Positions 25,672 through 33,443 of a stretch of 64,000 nt of DNA are shown here, piece after piece. Source of the DNA: Kangiella marina (GTDB lineage Bacteria; Pseudomonadota; Gammaproteobacteria; Enterobacterales; Kangiellaceae); NCBI RefSeq assembly GCF_039541235.1, contig NZ_BAABFV010000001.1, forward strand, positions 620,001 through 684,000, given 5' to 3'. The notes beneath the pieces are model-generated. The model did no database searches. It was given only the letters and a program-made list of their open reading frames with translations, and was not told the origin of the DNA. Every line of letters begins with the position of its first letter. Position 1 is the first letter of the stretch. Made by a program: the position numbers and the translations under genes.

Positions 25672-26124
25672 TTAATCCTTTACTTTCATCTGCACACTCA
25701 AAACATCGCATGGAGCACCATGAAGCACACCGTTGGCGGTTGAGCCTAACAGCAGCTCCCAACCGTTTTGCCCGTGAGTGCCGATAGCAATTAGGTCACA
25801 ACCCTGCTCGCCTGCAAATTTTTTGATGACGCGGGACGGCTTGCCGATTTCGATATGCTGCTTACTTTCTGAAATACCGAAGTGTTTACCGAGCGCTTCT
25901 AACCGCTTCATTTTAGCTTTCATAGCTTCCTGCTCCAGCTCTTCGGTATTGACCACCACGGCTCCAAATGGCGCTCCCGCCCATAACCCAGCGTCAATCG
26001 GCTCGGCCACATGCAGCAACTCTAAAACACCGCCTTGAGCCAAGACATTTTGAGCTTTCTTGATGACCTTTTTGCTTTCTTTGCGTAAATCGACCGCAAC
26101 CACAATATGGTTATACAATGACAT
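25672..26124 (-). CDS. Universal stress protein, UspA family
   Basis: 150 residues from the ATG at 26124. A longer frame from 26172 exists, but AAGGAG sits seven bases before this ATG and MSLYNHIVVAVDL is the normal family start. The ATP-binding loop GTHGQNGWELLLGSTANGVL fits G-x2-G-x9-G-S/T, so it probably binds nucleotide. Cytoplasmic, single-domain; the family supports survival under starvation and respiratory stress. It is monocistronic, with hairpins on both sides. Confidence 0.92.
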   Translation of the reverse strand: MSLYNHIVVAVDLRKESKKVIKKAQNVLAQGGVLELLHVAEPIDAGLWAGAPFGAVVVNTEELEQEAMKAKMKRLEALGKHFGISESKQHIEIGKPSRVIKKFAGEQGCDLIAIGTHGQNGWELLLGSTANGVLHGAPCDVLSVQMKVKD

Positions 26125-26183
26125 AATTAACTCCTTGTTAATAAAGTCTATGCATAAACTGTAGCACAGCAAATCGAGGAAAT

Positions 26184-26212
26184 CTTGCTTTGAATCAAGC
26201 TTTTAAAGCAAG
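26184..26212. promoter_or_regulatory. Inverted repeat upstream of the universal stress gene
   Basis: CTTGCTTT and AAAGCAAG, perfect eight-base arms 13 bases apart, about 60 bases upstream of the universal stress protein start and downstream of the GNAT terminator. Either an operator or part of the 5' leader; position alone does not decide. Confidence 0.35.
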
Positions 26213-26223
26213 GAACAGACATA

Positions 26224-26249
26224 AAAAACGCCCAGTTAAGGGCGTTTAA
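26224..26249 (-). terminator. Terminator of the GNAT gene
   Basis: ACGCCC and GGGCGT pair around six bases. Read on the minus strand the stem runs into a T-run (the A-run at 26224-26229). It lies 15 bases after the GNAT stop. Confidence 0.75.
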
Positions 26250-26263
26250 AACCAGCGGTTATT

Positions 26264-26743
26264 CTACTTCGCAAAATCCTTCAGGGCCTGCCCCGTTAAA
26301 CGATAGCCGAGCCACTCTTTTTGGGGCTTAGCCCCAATAGCGTCATAGAAGTTGATAGCCGGCTCATTCCAGTCAAGAACTGACCAGTCTAGGCGCTGAC
26401 AGTCATTATCAACGGCAACTTTAGACAGGTGTTGCAGTAAACCTAAGCCGATGCGCTGGGCTCGAAAAGCAGGTTTCACGAACAGGTCTTCAAGATAAAT
26501 ACCGTGCTTGCCGAGAAATGTTGAATAGCTGTAGAAGTAAAGAGCAAAACCCGCGGCCTGCCCATCGGTTTCAGCGATTAAGCAGTGTGCTTTGGGTTGT
26601 GGCGCAAACACTGTTGATTCAATATCAGCAACCGTCGCAACCACTTGGTCTGACATTTTTTCATAGTCAGCCAACTCTTTAACAAACTCCAGGATAAGCG
26701 GCGCATCTTCACGCACCGCTTCCCGAATAACGAAGTTACTCAT
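26264..26743 (-). CDS. GNAT N-acetyltransferase, diamine acetyltransferase-like
   Basis: 159 residues in a single GNAT fold. The FVIREAVREDAPLILEFVKELADYEKM start and YLEDLFVKPAFRAQRIGLGLLQHLSKVA (the acetyl-CoA binding R-x-x-G-x-G/A region, here RAQRIGLG) resemble spermidine/spermine acetyltransferases, as does the late NEPAINFYDAIGAKPQKEW. Its start touches the putP stop (shared base 26743), so it is likely translated from the putP transcript. Substrate specificity for polyamines or thialysine is likely but unproven. Confidence 0.85.
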   Translation of the reverse strand: MSNFVIREAVREDAPLILEFVKELADYEKMSDQVVATVADIESTVFAPQPKAHCLIAETDGQAAGFALYFYSYSTFLGKHGIYLEDLFVKPAFRAQRIGLGLLQHLSKVAVDNDCQRLDWSVLDWNEPAINFYDAIGAKPQKEWLGYRLTGQALKDFAK

Positions 26744-28356
26744 TAACTTTTATACTTCTTAAACTCGTTACTATACCATTCAAATTGGTTCGCCGTTTGC
26801 TCACCCACCGTGGTCATTTTGCTCACGATGTAAATGGTTACCATAGCAATGATAAAGCCAGGCAGTAACTCATAGAGTCCAAACAAGGCAATGTCCGTAT
26901 TGTTACCGATGTAATCCCAGATCAATACCGAAGCACCACCGGCGATAATACCGGCCAACGCCCCTTGACGAGTCATATGCTTCCACAGCAATGACAGGAT
27001 AATCACCGGACCAAAGGCCGCACCGAATCCAGCCCACGCTTGTCCAACAAGGTTAAGAACATTCTTGCTCTCGCCGAGCGCGACCCAGATACCAATACCA
27101 GCCACTAGAATCACCACAAAACGGTTCACCCAAACCAGCTCTTTTTCCGAAGCGTTTGGACGCATGTGAGGCTTATAGATATCTTCTGTTACTGAGCTTG
27201 AAACTGCCAGTAACTGCGAGTCAATGGTGCTCATTACGGCCGCCATAATAGCTGCCAGCAAGAAGCCTGCTAACCACGGGTTAAACAATGCTTGCGTTAA
27301 TAATAAGAAGACTTTTTCGGCACCTGCTGACGTGTTTAAGGTTGCTACTTCTTCTTGAGTTAACAACTTATATTCACTCGCTGCGAAGTCACCACCGAAG
27401 TAAGCAATACCGGCGAAACCGACAAATACCGCACCGAGTACACAAACCGCCATCCACGTCATACCAATACGACGCGCTTGTGGCACTGTGTTGACGCTTT
27501 TAATCGCCATAAAGCGTGCCAAGATGTGAGGCTGACCAAAGTAGCCTAAGCCCCAAGCCATCAATGACAAGAAAGTAATCCACTTAAAGGCGTTATCAGC
27601 GTCAAACAAACCCGCTGTAAAGCTCGTTAAATGATCTTTGCCCATGGCTTCGCCAGCTTTTTGTACACCTTCAGTGATACCTGCCAGACCGTTGTACTCA
27701 ACGAGTAATACGATTGGGGCAACCACTAGTGAAATCGCGATGATCAATCCTTGAAAAAAGTCTGTCCAGCTTACCGCTAGGAAACCACCAAGGAAGGTAT
27801 AAGAAATAATAACGATTGTGCTGACTAATAGCGCGGTGTTGTAGTCGTAGCCAAAGCTTGACTCAAACAACTTACTACCGGCCACTAAGCCTGAACCGAT
27901 GTAGTAACCATAAAAGACAATCATAACGACAACCGCAGCAATACGTAACCATTTACCACCATCGTGGAAACGGCCCGCGAAATAATCCGGTAAGGTTAAC
28001 GCGTTGTCTGCAATCTCCGTGTAAGAACGAAGACGACCCGCAATAAACTTCCAGTTAATGTAAGCACCGATGATTAAGAATAGCGCTAGCCAAGACTCAG
28101 ACAAGCCGGAGAAATAAATGGCTCCTGGGAGGCCCATCAGAATCCAACCGCTCATATCGGAAGCACCAGCACTCAAAGCTGTTACCGCGCCTCCAAGACC
28201 TCGTCCACCGAGCATGTAATCGCTAGAATCATTGGTTCTTTTATAAGCCCAAATACCGATGGCTAACATGAAAACAAGGTAAAGACCGAAAGCAATTTCG
28301 ATCGGGCCAATGCTCATGCCCCAAAGTTCAAATAAAGCTGTACTACTAGAGTCCAT
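26743..28356 (-). CDS. putP: Sodium/proline symporter
   Basis: 537 residues, about 13 membrane helices, SSS family. The SALSAGASDMSGWILMGLPGAIYFSGLSESW section carries the sodium-site residues of PutP. SSVTEDIYKPHMRPNASEKELVWVNR is typical of the loop after helix 9. It imports proline, as nutrient or osmolyte, using the sodium gradient, as expected in a marine organism. No putA is visible in the window. The GNAT gene follows immediately. Confidence 0.92.
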   Translation of the reverse strand: MDSSSTALFELWGMSIGPIEIAFGLYLVFMLAIGIWAYKRTNDSSDYMLGGRGLGGAVTALSAGASDMSGWILMGLPGAIYFSGLSESWLALFLIIGAYINWKFIAGRLRSYTEIADNALTLPDYFAGRFHDGGKWLRIAAVVVMIVFYGYYIGSGLVAGSKLFESSFGYDYNTALLVSTIVIISYTFLGGFLAVSWTDFFQGLIIAISLVVAPIVLLVEYNGLAGITEGVQKAGEAMGKDHLTSFTAGLFDADNAFKWITFLSLMAWGLGYFGQPHILARFMAIKSVNTVPQARRIGMTWMAVCVLGAVFVGFAGIAYFGGDFAASEYKLLTQEEVATLNTSAGAEKVFLLLTQALFNPWLAGFLLAAIMAAVMSTIDSQLLAVSSSVTEDIYKPHMRPNASEKELVWVNRFVVILVAGIGIWVALGESKNVLNLVGQAWAGFGAAFGPVIILSLLWKHMTRQGALAGIIAGGASVLIWDYIGNNTDIALFGLYELLPGFIIAMVTIYIVSKMTTVGEQTANQFEWYSNEFKKYKS

Positions 28357-28421
28357 ACTACTCCTCTAATTTTAAGTTAGTTTGGCTCAGCAGCTCTTAT
28401 ATTGAGCGTATGTATAACGAC

Positions 28422-29993
28422 CTATTCGGCAAAATATTGCTTAAGGTATTCTTCAAAGCTGAGACTGTCACTCTTCTCAATCACTTGCTGTTCAATGATC
28501 GACTTCTCAGCTTCTTTCGCAAACAAATCTTGTATTCGCGGCTCGACTGCTTGTGACAAAAACTGCTGCTGAGCTTTAGTTGAAAGCTCCATCGTGTAAC
28601 CGAAATAGCCCTTACCACTACGCTTTATAGCGTCGTAGTAGAGTCCTGATAAGGTCTTTGATGGGTCGTTAGCCATCTCGATGGCTTCAGACAGTGCTTT
28701 CGTATAAGCACGCGTATGGTTACATTTATCGAGCAATACTGCAACCGGACGCATATCTTCAAAAATCTGCAAACTCGCCTCTTTTAGGGGTAAAGAGCGG
28801 TTATTTCGCAATAAATTCAAATCTGGCTTGCGCCCGTAATAAACCACGCGACGGAAGTTTTCATCATTTTCAGCATTCTCACGATCCGACTGGTTTTTAC
28901 TTTCCTGCAATAAACAGAACAGCATAAAGATATCTAGGAAGTCGATTTGAGACTGACTGATCCCCAAAGGCTCAAACGGGTTTAGATCTAAAGAACGAAC
29001 TTCGATGTACTGTACACCGCCTCGATTCAAGGCCTGCGTCGGACGTTCGCCACTATTGATAACGCGTTTTGGTCGAATCTTGGCGTAATACTCATTCTCA
29101 ATCTGTAGCAAGTTAGTATTCAACTGACGATACTCACCATCAACTTCAACGCCCAGTTCTTGATAAAACTCATCAGGCGTTCGAATGGCGCGCTCTAACT
29201 CTGCCGTATATTCGTGTAAGTCATTGTGTCGTATTGAAAATTTGGCCTGAGCATTATTTTGGTAGCCTAAGTCACTCATGCGCAACGACGTCGAATAATC
29301 ACCGTACATGGTGCCATCCGAGTCCTCGGTTAAGAAAGCACCGCCCCCACCCTTCATGAACGACTTACAAATCGCAGGCGAAGCCCCAAACAAATAGGGT
29401 AACAGCCAGCAATAACGCAGATAGTTACGAATTAAGCCGAGGTATTGATCAGAGATAAAGTCCTGCAACTCCGACGAGTCACCATGAAACGCCTGATAAC
29501 TAGGCCAAAACTCATCAGGTAACGAAAAATTATAATGAACCCCAGCAATGGTCTGCATGTATCGGCCATAGCGATAACCCAAGCCACGACGATAAACATG
29601 CTTCATCATGCCCACATTTGACGAGCCATACTCCGCCAAGGGAACATCCTCCTCTCGGGTCATAATGCATGGCATACTCCCCACCCAAAGGACCTCTTCC
29701 CCCATGTGTTGGTAGATATATCGATGAATATCATCCAACCAGTGACGCGGCCCATCACGCTCATTGGTCACAGGTGTAATTAACTCAGGCAAAGCCTCAG
29801 AGTAATCGGTCGTAATGTATTGATTGGTTAAAGCAGAACCCCACTCTTTCGGGTGTGGTCTTGATGACAAATACCCATCAGGCGTGACTCGCAAACTCTC
29901 CTTCTCGATACCACGGTTGATCTTGGTCAAGGTTTCCGCAGCTTCACTCTCGATAAAGGATAAAGCAGCCCGGTTTAATTTAGGCTCAAACAT
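28422..29993 (-). CDS. gshA: Glutamate-cysteine ligase
   Basis: 523 residues, the proteobacterial GshA length. NRGIEKESLRVTPDG at the N-terminus is the ATP/metal-binding start, GVHYNFSLP and the SLRMSDLGYQN segment follow, and YIEVRSLDLNPF is the substrate-binding block. It joins glutamate to the amino group of cysteine, the first and limiting step of glutathione synthesis. It is transcribed alone, 65 bases before putP on the same strand. gshB is not in the window. Confidence 0.95.
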   Translation of the reverse strand: MFEPKLNRAALSFIESEAAETLTKINRGIEKESLRVTPDGYLSSRPHPKEWGSALTNQYITTDYSEALPELITPVTNERDGPRHWLDDIHRYIYQHMGEEVLWVGSMPCIMTREEDVPLAEYGSSNVGMMKHVYRRGLGYRYGRYMQTIAGVHYNFSLPDEFWPSYQAFHGDSSELQDFISDQYLGLIRNYLRYCWLLPYLFGASPAICKSFMKGGGGAFLTEDSDGTMYGDYSTSLRMSDLGYQNNAQAKFSIRHNDLHEYTAELERAIRTPDEFYQELGVEVDGEYRQLNTNLLQIENEYYAKIRPKRVINSGERPTQALNRGGVQYIEVRSLDLNPFEPLGISQSQIDFLDIFMLFCLLQESKNQSDRENAENDENFRRVVYYGRKPDLNLLRNNRSLPLKEASLQIFEDMRPVAVLLDKCNHTRAYTKALSEAIEMANDPSKTLSGLYYDAIKRSGKGYFGYTMELSTKAQQQFLSQAVEPRIQDLFAKEAEKSIIEQQVIEKSDSLSFEEYLKQYFAE

Positions 29994-30161
29994 ATCTCAC
30001 AGGCGGGATAGAAAATAGTTTGCTTACTATGCCACAGTGCTCGGCTATTTTGAAGATAAGTGTTTGTTATATAATGTATAGCGACTATGCATAGATTGGA
30101 ATTGTCTATGGTTCGGTGGCATAATTCGGCATCGGACACATACTAATAACATGGAACCACA

Positions 30162-31448
30162 ATGAAACTCCTACTCAAAGTAACTTTATTTATCGTCGTC
30201 TTGCTAGTGGTAATTCTTGGTCTACTGCAAATTGATGATGACTTGAAGCCGGAAACCAAAGCGTGGATGGAAAGAACACAAAACGTTGTAAACAAGGATA
30301 ATGATGCCTATTTTTACTTCCTCGGTTTGATGGCTCCTGAGAAAGCAAATCCTATAGAGGTCGGTAAAGCAATCCACCAAAAAGCATTGGCGCAGCCTAT
30401 TCCTCAAGTTACGGGTGAGCCTCAGTCAGAAAAGGATTACTTCAGTGTCTACCAAATTAATAATGGCCTAAAAGTACAACCCGATAGAATATGCAGAATA
30501 TTTAACGCCACTTGTTTCCAAGAACTCGTAAATAATAAAGACAGCATTGACGAGATAATTCAAAACAACGCTACGTTACTACAGCGCTATCAAACATTCT
30601 TAGGCATGCCAGATTATCAACTCATGCACCCTATCGGTAATTGGCAAAGCATGCCCCGCTACCAACACTTGATTGAAGCCAATAATATCAGCCTAATAGC
30701 GCTATTAGCGGTTGAAGATGAAAATACCCTCAATCAGAAATACTCTCAGTTACTTAAACAGACGCGAGCAAAACTAGCTCAATCAGGCTCCCTGATAGAG
30801 AAAATGATTTATGTCGCGCTAGTAAATCATAATATTGAATTTTATAACCTACTACACATCAACAATATCACCGAAGCCCCTCAAAGCTTTACAAAACTAT
30901 CCCCAGAGGAAAAAAGCTTAAAAAAGGTCATGGGGTACGAAACTTTGTCTGGCTCAGCGATGAGTAATCACTTTGAGTTTCCATGGTACTCACTTATTAA
31001 TAAAGCTGTCATAAAGCAAAACATGATGCTTAACTACCGCTATGAGTTTGTTAGAAAATATAACGAGTTGAGTGTGCTTCCACCGCATCAACAACTTAAA
31101 GCTTACGATACAGAAAGGTATACGTCAGACGAGGTCAGTTTAATAAATAAGTACAGAAACTATTCGGGATGGATACTCAGTACAGTTGCTGACTCAGCTT
31201 ATGACGACTATGTATTTAGAGTTTCTGATCTAGACGCGAAAATTGCAGTCCTCAATTGGCGTTTACAACAGCCCCATGATGCAGCCATTAATGAAGCGTA
31301 CCTTGAGCAACACGATACAGCGAAACTAAATCCATACAAAACAGGCAGCTTCTTCATCAAAAAAGAACAATCAGACAAGCAAAAGCTTCTCTGCGTACCA
31401 CTTGATATACATAGTGATCACAAAAACATAAGATGCGTACAACTATAA
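30162..31448 (+). CDS. Unrecognised protein with N-terminal membrane anchor
   Basis: 428 residues. Residues 3-23 are a single hydrophobic helix (LLLKVTLFIVVLLVVILGLLQI) with little before it, so the bulk is probably periplasmic and inner-membrane anchored. The rest is helical and polar. DRICRIFNATCFQELV contains two cysteines that could form a disulfide, as could the two near the C-terminus (LLCVPLDI and IRCVQL). I recognise no family with certainty. It opens a block of five small unassigned genes and is AT-richer than the flanking housekeeping genes. The GTG of the next gene is 12 bases away. Confidence 0.6.
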   Translation: MKLLLKVTLFIVVLLVVILGLLQIDDDLKPETKAWMERTQNVVNKDNDAYFYFLGLMAPEKANPIEVGKAIHQKALAQPIPQVTGEPQSEKDYFSVYQINNGLKVQPDRICRIFNATCFQELVNNKDSIDEIIQNNATLLQRYQTFLGMPDYQLMHPIGNWQSMPRYQHLIEANNISLIALLAVEDENTLNQKYSQLLKQTRAKLAQSGSLIEKMIYVALVNHNIEFYNLLHINNITEAPQSFTKLSPEEKSLKKVMGYETLSGSAMSNHFEFPWYSLINKAVIKQNMMLNYRYEFVRKYNELSVLPPHQQLKAYDTERYTSDEVSLINKYRNYSGWILSTVADSAYDDYVFRVSDLDAKIAVLNWRLQQPHDAAINEAYLEQHDTAKLNPYKTGSFFIKKEQSDKQKLLCVPLDIHSDHKNIRCVQL

Positions 31449-31460
31449 AAGGACAATACA

Positions 31461-31682
31461 GTGAGTAATAAAAACAAACCCTCTATGGCACAAACATTCA
31501 TCGCCTTTATCTTTGCCTTCATTGGTTCAAAAGCCCTTTTCCACTTCATGGACTTCAACTACAGCTTATTCAAAGATCCTTTTGATATTGGAAAACTATT
31601 GATTGATATTGGAGTGTTTTTTGGCCTGTTCTTTATCGGCATGATGATTTATAACTTATTTTCAGCGAGAAAAGCATCATGA
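31461..31682 (+). CDS. Small two-helix membrane protein, unassigned
   Basis: 73 residues starting at GTG, with AAAGGA about nine bases upstream. Two hydrophobic helices (about 10-28 and 44-66) are joined by an FNYSLFKDPFDIGK loop, with a short basic tail. No family recognised. The stop overlaps the start of the next gene in an ATGA, which supports it being a real, co-translated gene. Confidence 0.55.
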   Translation: MSNKNKPSMAQTFIAFIFAFIGSKALFHFMDFNYSLFKDPFDIGKLLIDIGVFFGLFFIGMMIYNLFSARKAS

Positions 31683-32161
31683 AAATTACCAAGAAGGCTT
31701 TAAGTATTGTTACATTTACTGTCATGTTGCCGTTTGCCGCTGAAGCAGCCACAGATTACAGACTGCTCATAAAAAGGGACCTAGAAAAACTCGTTGGGAC
31801 ATCCGAACTGTACACGGAGTTTGAAAAAAGCTCATGCGGGGATCTTTTGGATAAAGACTTCCCAAACCTAGTAAAGAAAATAAATACGTCAATCCAAGAA
31901 ATAGAAACTGAAGTAAAGCCCCAATATCCAAAAATATGGCAAGAAGTCACCTCTGAAGATAGCAAAGCGAAGCAACAAGCTAAAAAGTGGGTATCACATA
32001 GAATAAAAAAAATTCCTGACCTAAGCAGCAACCAAGATTTTGGTTGCGGTGTGATTTTTGGTGAGCTACTCAGTTTTGGTTATCGCTTCGAAAGAGACCG
32101 CGTAAGCTTAATGATGCATATTCGCAATGCGTCAGAGAATCAATCAGAGCCAACGCCATAA
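31679..32161 (+). CDS. Secreted protein of unknown function
   Basis: 160 residues with a signal peptide (about 1-23, ending AAEAA). The mature part is lysine-rich and helical. Two cysteines (in SSCGDLL and FGCGVIF) could pair, and FERDRVSLMMHIRNASE closes the protein. No family recognised. It is coupled to the two-helix protein by an ATGA overlap, and a hairpin follows its stop. Confidence 0.55.
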   Translation: MKITKKALSIVTFTVMLPFAAEAATDYRLLIKRDLEKLVGTSELYTEFEKSSCGDLLDKDFPNLVKKINTSIQEIETEVKPQYPKIWQEVTSEDSKAKQQAKKWVSHRIKKIPDLSSNQDFGCGVIFGELLSFGYRFERDRVSLMMHIRNASENQSEPTP

Positions 32162-32181
32162 TGTTAACTTTATAAGATAGA

Positions 32182-32208
32182 ATGGGTTAGGCTTGAGCCG
32201 TAACCCAT
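32182..32208 (+). terminator. Strong hairpin between two accessory genes
   Basis: ATGGGTTA and TAACCCAT are perfect eight-base arms, continued inside by GGC-TTGA-GCC with one bulged G. No T-run follows, so it may be a factor-dependent terminator, a processing site or an attenuator between the genes at 31679 and 32251. Confidence 0.45.
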
Positions 32209-32250
32209 CACGTATAAAGCAATAGAACCCATTCATTACAAGGAACTCTC

Positions 32251-32580
32251 ATGGAAGCATTAATCAGTTTAATCATTGTAGTCATTCTACTTGTGTTACC
32301 ACTAAAATTTGCCGCACAGTTTATCGGCGCCAAAAACACCGGCTTCTTTAACTGCCTCTTCGCCCTAATCGTCTCCGCCCTATTCCAGTATGGCGTATAT
32401 CACTTTTTCCCAAGCTTAGACAACACCTACGGCTGGCTCGTCACCGTACCCGTCGCCGCCATTGCCTATATGCTTGTTCTAGGAACGACCTTCATAAAAG
32501 GCGTACTGATCGCCATCGTGCAGGTTATCTTAGCTGTGTTATTGACCGCTTTAGTCGCGAGTTTAATGGCGGGAGTATGA
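32251..32580 (+). CDS. Small polytopic membrane protein, unassigned
   Basis: 109 residues with four hydrophobic helices (about 3-20, 32-52, 60-78, 83-106). AAGGA lies six bases before the ATG. Charged residues are few. No family recognised; the shape resembles small accessory inner-membrane proteins. Its stop overlaps the next start (ATGA). Confidence 0.6.
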   Translation: MEALISLIIVVILLVLPLKFAAQFIGAKNTGFFNCLFALIVSALFQYGVYHFFPSLDNTYGWLVTVPVAAIAYMLVLGTTFIKGVLIAIVQVILAVLLTALVASLMAGV

Positions 32581-32939
32581 TTAAATTATTTATCGTTTTC
32601 ATATTGATAGTTTGCTCTCCTTTACTATATTCATCTGAAGATTGTTCTGTTGGGAAGCATTGTGAGCTAGAAGGAGTACTGGATTTACACTTTACTCCAC
32701 CAGAATTTACAGCATCACTTACAGTCAGCAATGGCTGTATTCCCTTAGCTTTAGATCCTTCTTTTTATGAAAGACATAAGAAAATTAATGAGAAAAGGGT
32801 TGAGGTAAAAGGTATTACATATAAAGCACTCTCTGCTGAAAATCTTGTTACTTATGAACTACAAGGACGGCATGTTGGTACTTTATGTAATAGTGAAATT
32901 ATACTGCTTGTTTCAGAAATCAACGTAATAAATGATTAA
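32577..32939 (+). CDS. Secreted small protein, unassigned
   Basis: 120 residues. Residues 1-19 form a signal peptide. The mature part has four cysteines (EDCSVGKHCELEG, NGCIPLAL, TLCNSE), which suggests two disulfide bonds in a small beta-rich exported domain; the VEVKGITYKAL strand pattern is reminiscent of a small OB-like fold, but I would not assign it. Coupled to the upstream membrane protein by ATGA. Confidence 0.55.
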   Translation: MIKLFIVFILIVCSPLLYSSEDCSVGKHCELEGVLDLHFTPPEFTASLTVSNGCIPLALDPSFYERHKKINEKRVEVKGITYKALSAENLVTYELQGRHVGTLCNSEIILLVSEINVIND

Positions 32940-32992
32940 ACGTAATTGGGGTAGCTAACTCCTACATAATAGCTAAGTACTATAAATGTTCA

Positions 32993-33016
32993 TTTTCTTT
33001 GCATGCCCAAAGAAAA
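32993..33016. repeat. Inverted repeat, nine-base arms
   Basis: TTTTCTTTG and CAAAGAAAA around CATGCC, no mismatch. It starts the purine-rich segment of the gene-free stretch. Confidence 0.7.
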
Positions 33017-33168
33017 CGAACCAAAAGAAAAGGCACCCCAGACGCTAGGTGCTTCGCACTCCCCCCGCTCAACAAAGTTACTCACGCGCCATCAAACTCG
33101 ACATCCTGTCTCGTTTTGATTAAATTGGGCTATCCCTGCTCAATTTACGCTATAACTTTGCCTCACTC

Positions 33169-33200
33169 GGCTAGCTTTAGGGGGGGAATTGGAGCTAGCC
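33169..33200. repeat. Inverted repeat, eight-base arms
   Basis: GGCTAGCT and AGCTAGCC, perfect, 16 bases apart, with a run of seven G in the loop. Confidence 0.6.
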
Positions 33201-33220
33201 TGACAATTAAGCAAACGTAG

Positions 33221-33248
33221 CCTCGAAAGAACGTTAGTGATTTCGAGG
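33221..33248 (+). repeat. Inverted repeat, possible terminator
   Basis: CCTCGAAA and TTTCGAGG, perfect, 12 bases apart, followed by TTTTAAAATT. The T-run is short, so termination on the plus strand is possible but not certain. Confidence 0.5.
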
Positions 33249-33353
33249 TTTTAAAATTAGACTTTTTAGATTCCCACCTTCGCCCGGAGGAAAGATATAG
33301 CTTTTGATACCGTTACTTAACGTAAAATCAGAATTTTTCTTTCTAGGCGCGGC

Positions 33354-33415
33354 GTATCAAGATTTTAAATGACGAGTTTACTAGTAGTAAATGAGTCACT
33401 TTAAAATCTTGATAC
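33354..33415. repeat. Long imperfect palindrome beside purL
   Basis: The arms of 30 and 31 bases share an identical first 16 bases (starting GTATCAAGATTTTAAA), then differ by one inserted base and two or three mismatches before meeting at a TAGTA centre. Weaker symmetry continues outward on both sides to about 33321 and 33450 (TTTTTCT-rich flanks), reaching the purL stop codon. The whole is a palindrome of roughly 130 bp, the form of a MITE or of a very stable 3' hairpin. Confidence 0.75.
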
Positions 33416-33443
33416 AACAAAGCATAGGGAGAAAAAGGCGATT

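Larger units (their letters stand above)
32940..33443. other. Gene-free, inverted-repeat-rich stretch
   Basis: About 500 bp between the accessory genes and purL with no credible coding region. A 73-codon open frame at 32999-33220 has no ribosome site and a repeat-derived composition. The stretch has four clear inverted repeats (listed separately) and a purine-rich segment (about 33008-33036) that reminds me of a repeat common between genes in gammaproteobacteria. It may be the scar of a mobile element or an insertion hot spot. Confidence 0.65.

Noticed and set aside
30050-30075. Promoter TTGAAG...TATAAT before the accessory block
   Set aside because: The -10 is good but the spacing is only 14 bases, too short for sigma-70; kept out of the feature list.
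32999-33220. Open frame of 73 codons in the gene-free stretch
   Set aside because: No ribosome-binding site, composition follows the repeats, it runs through an inverted repeat and resembles spurious frames common in intergenic repeats.
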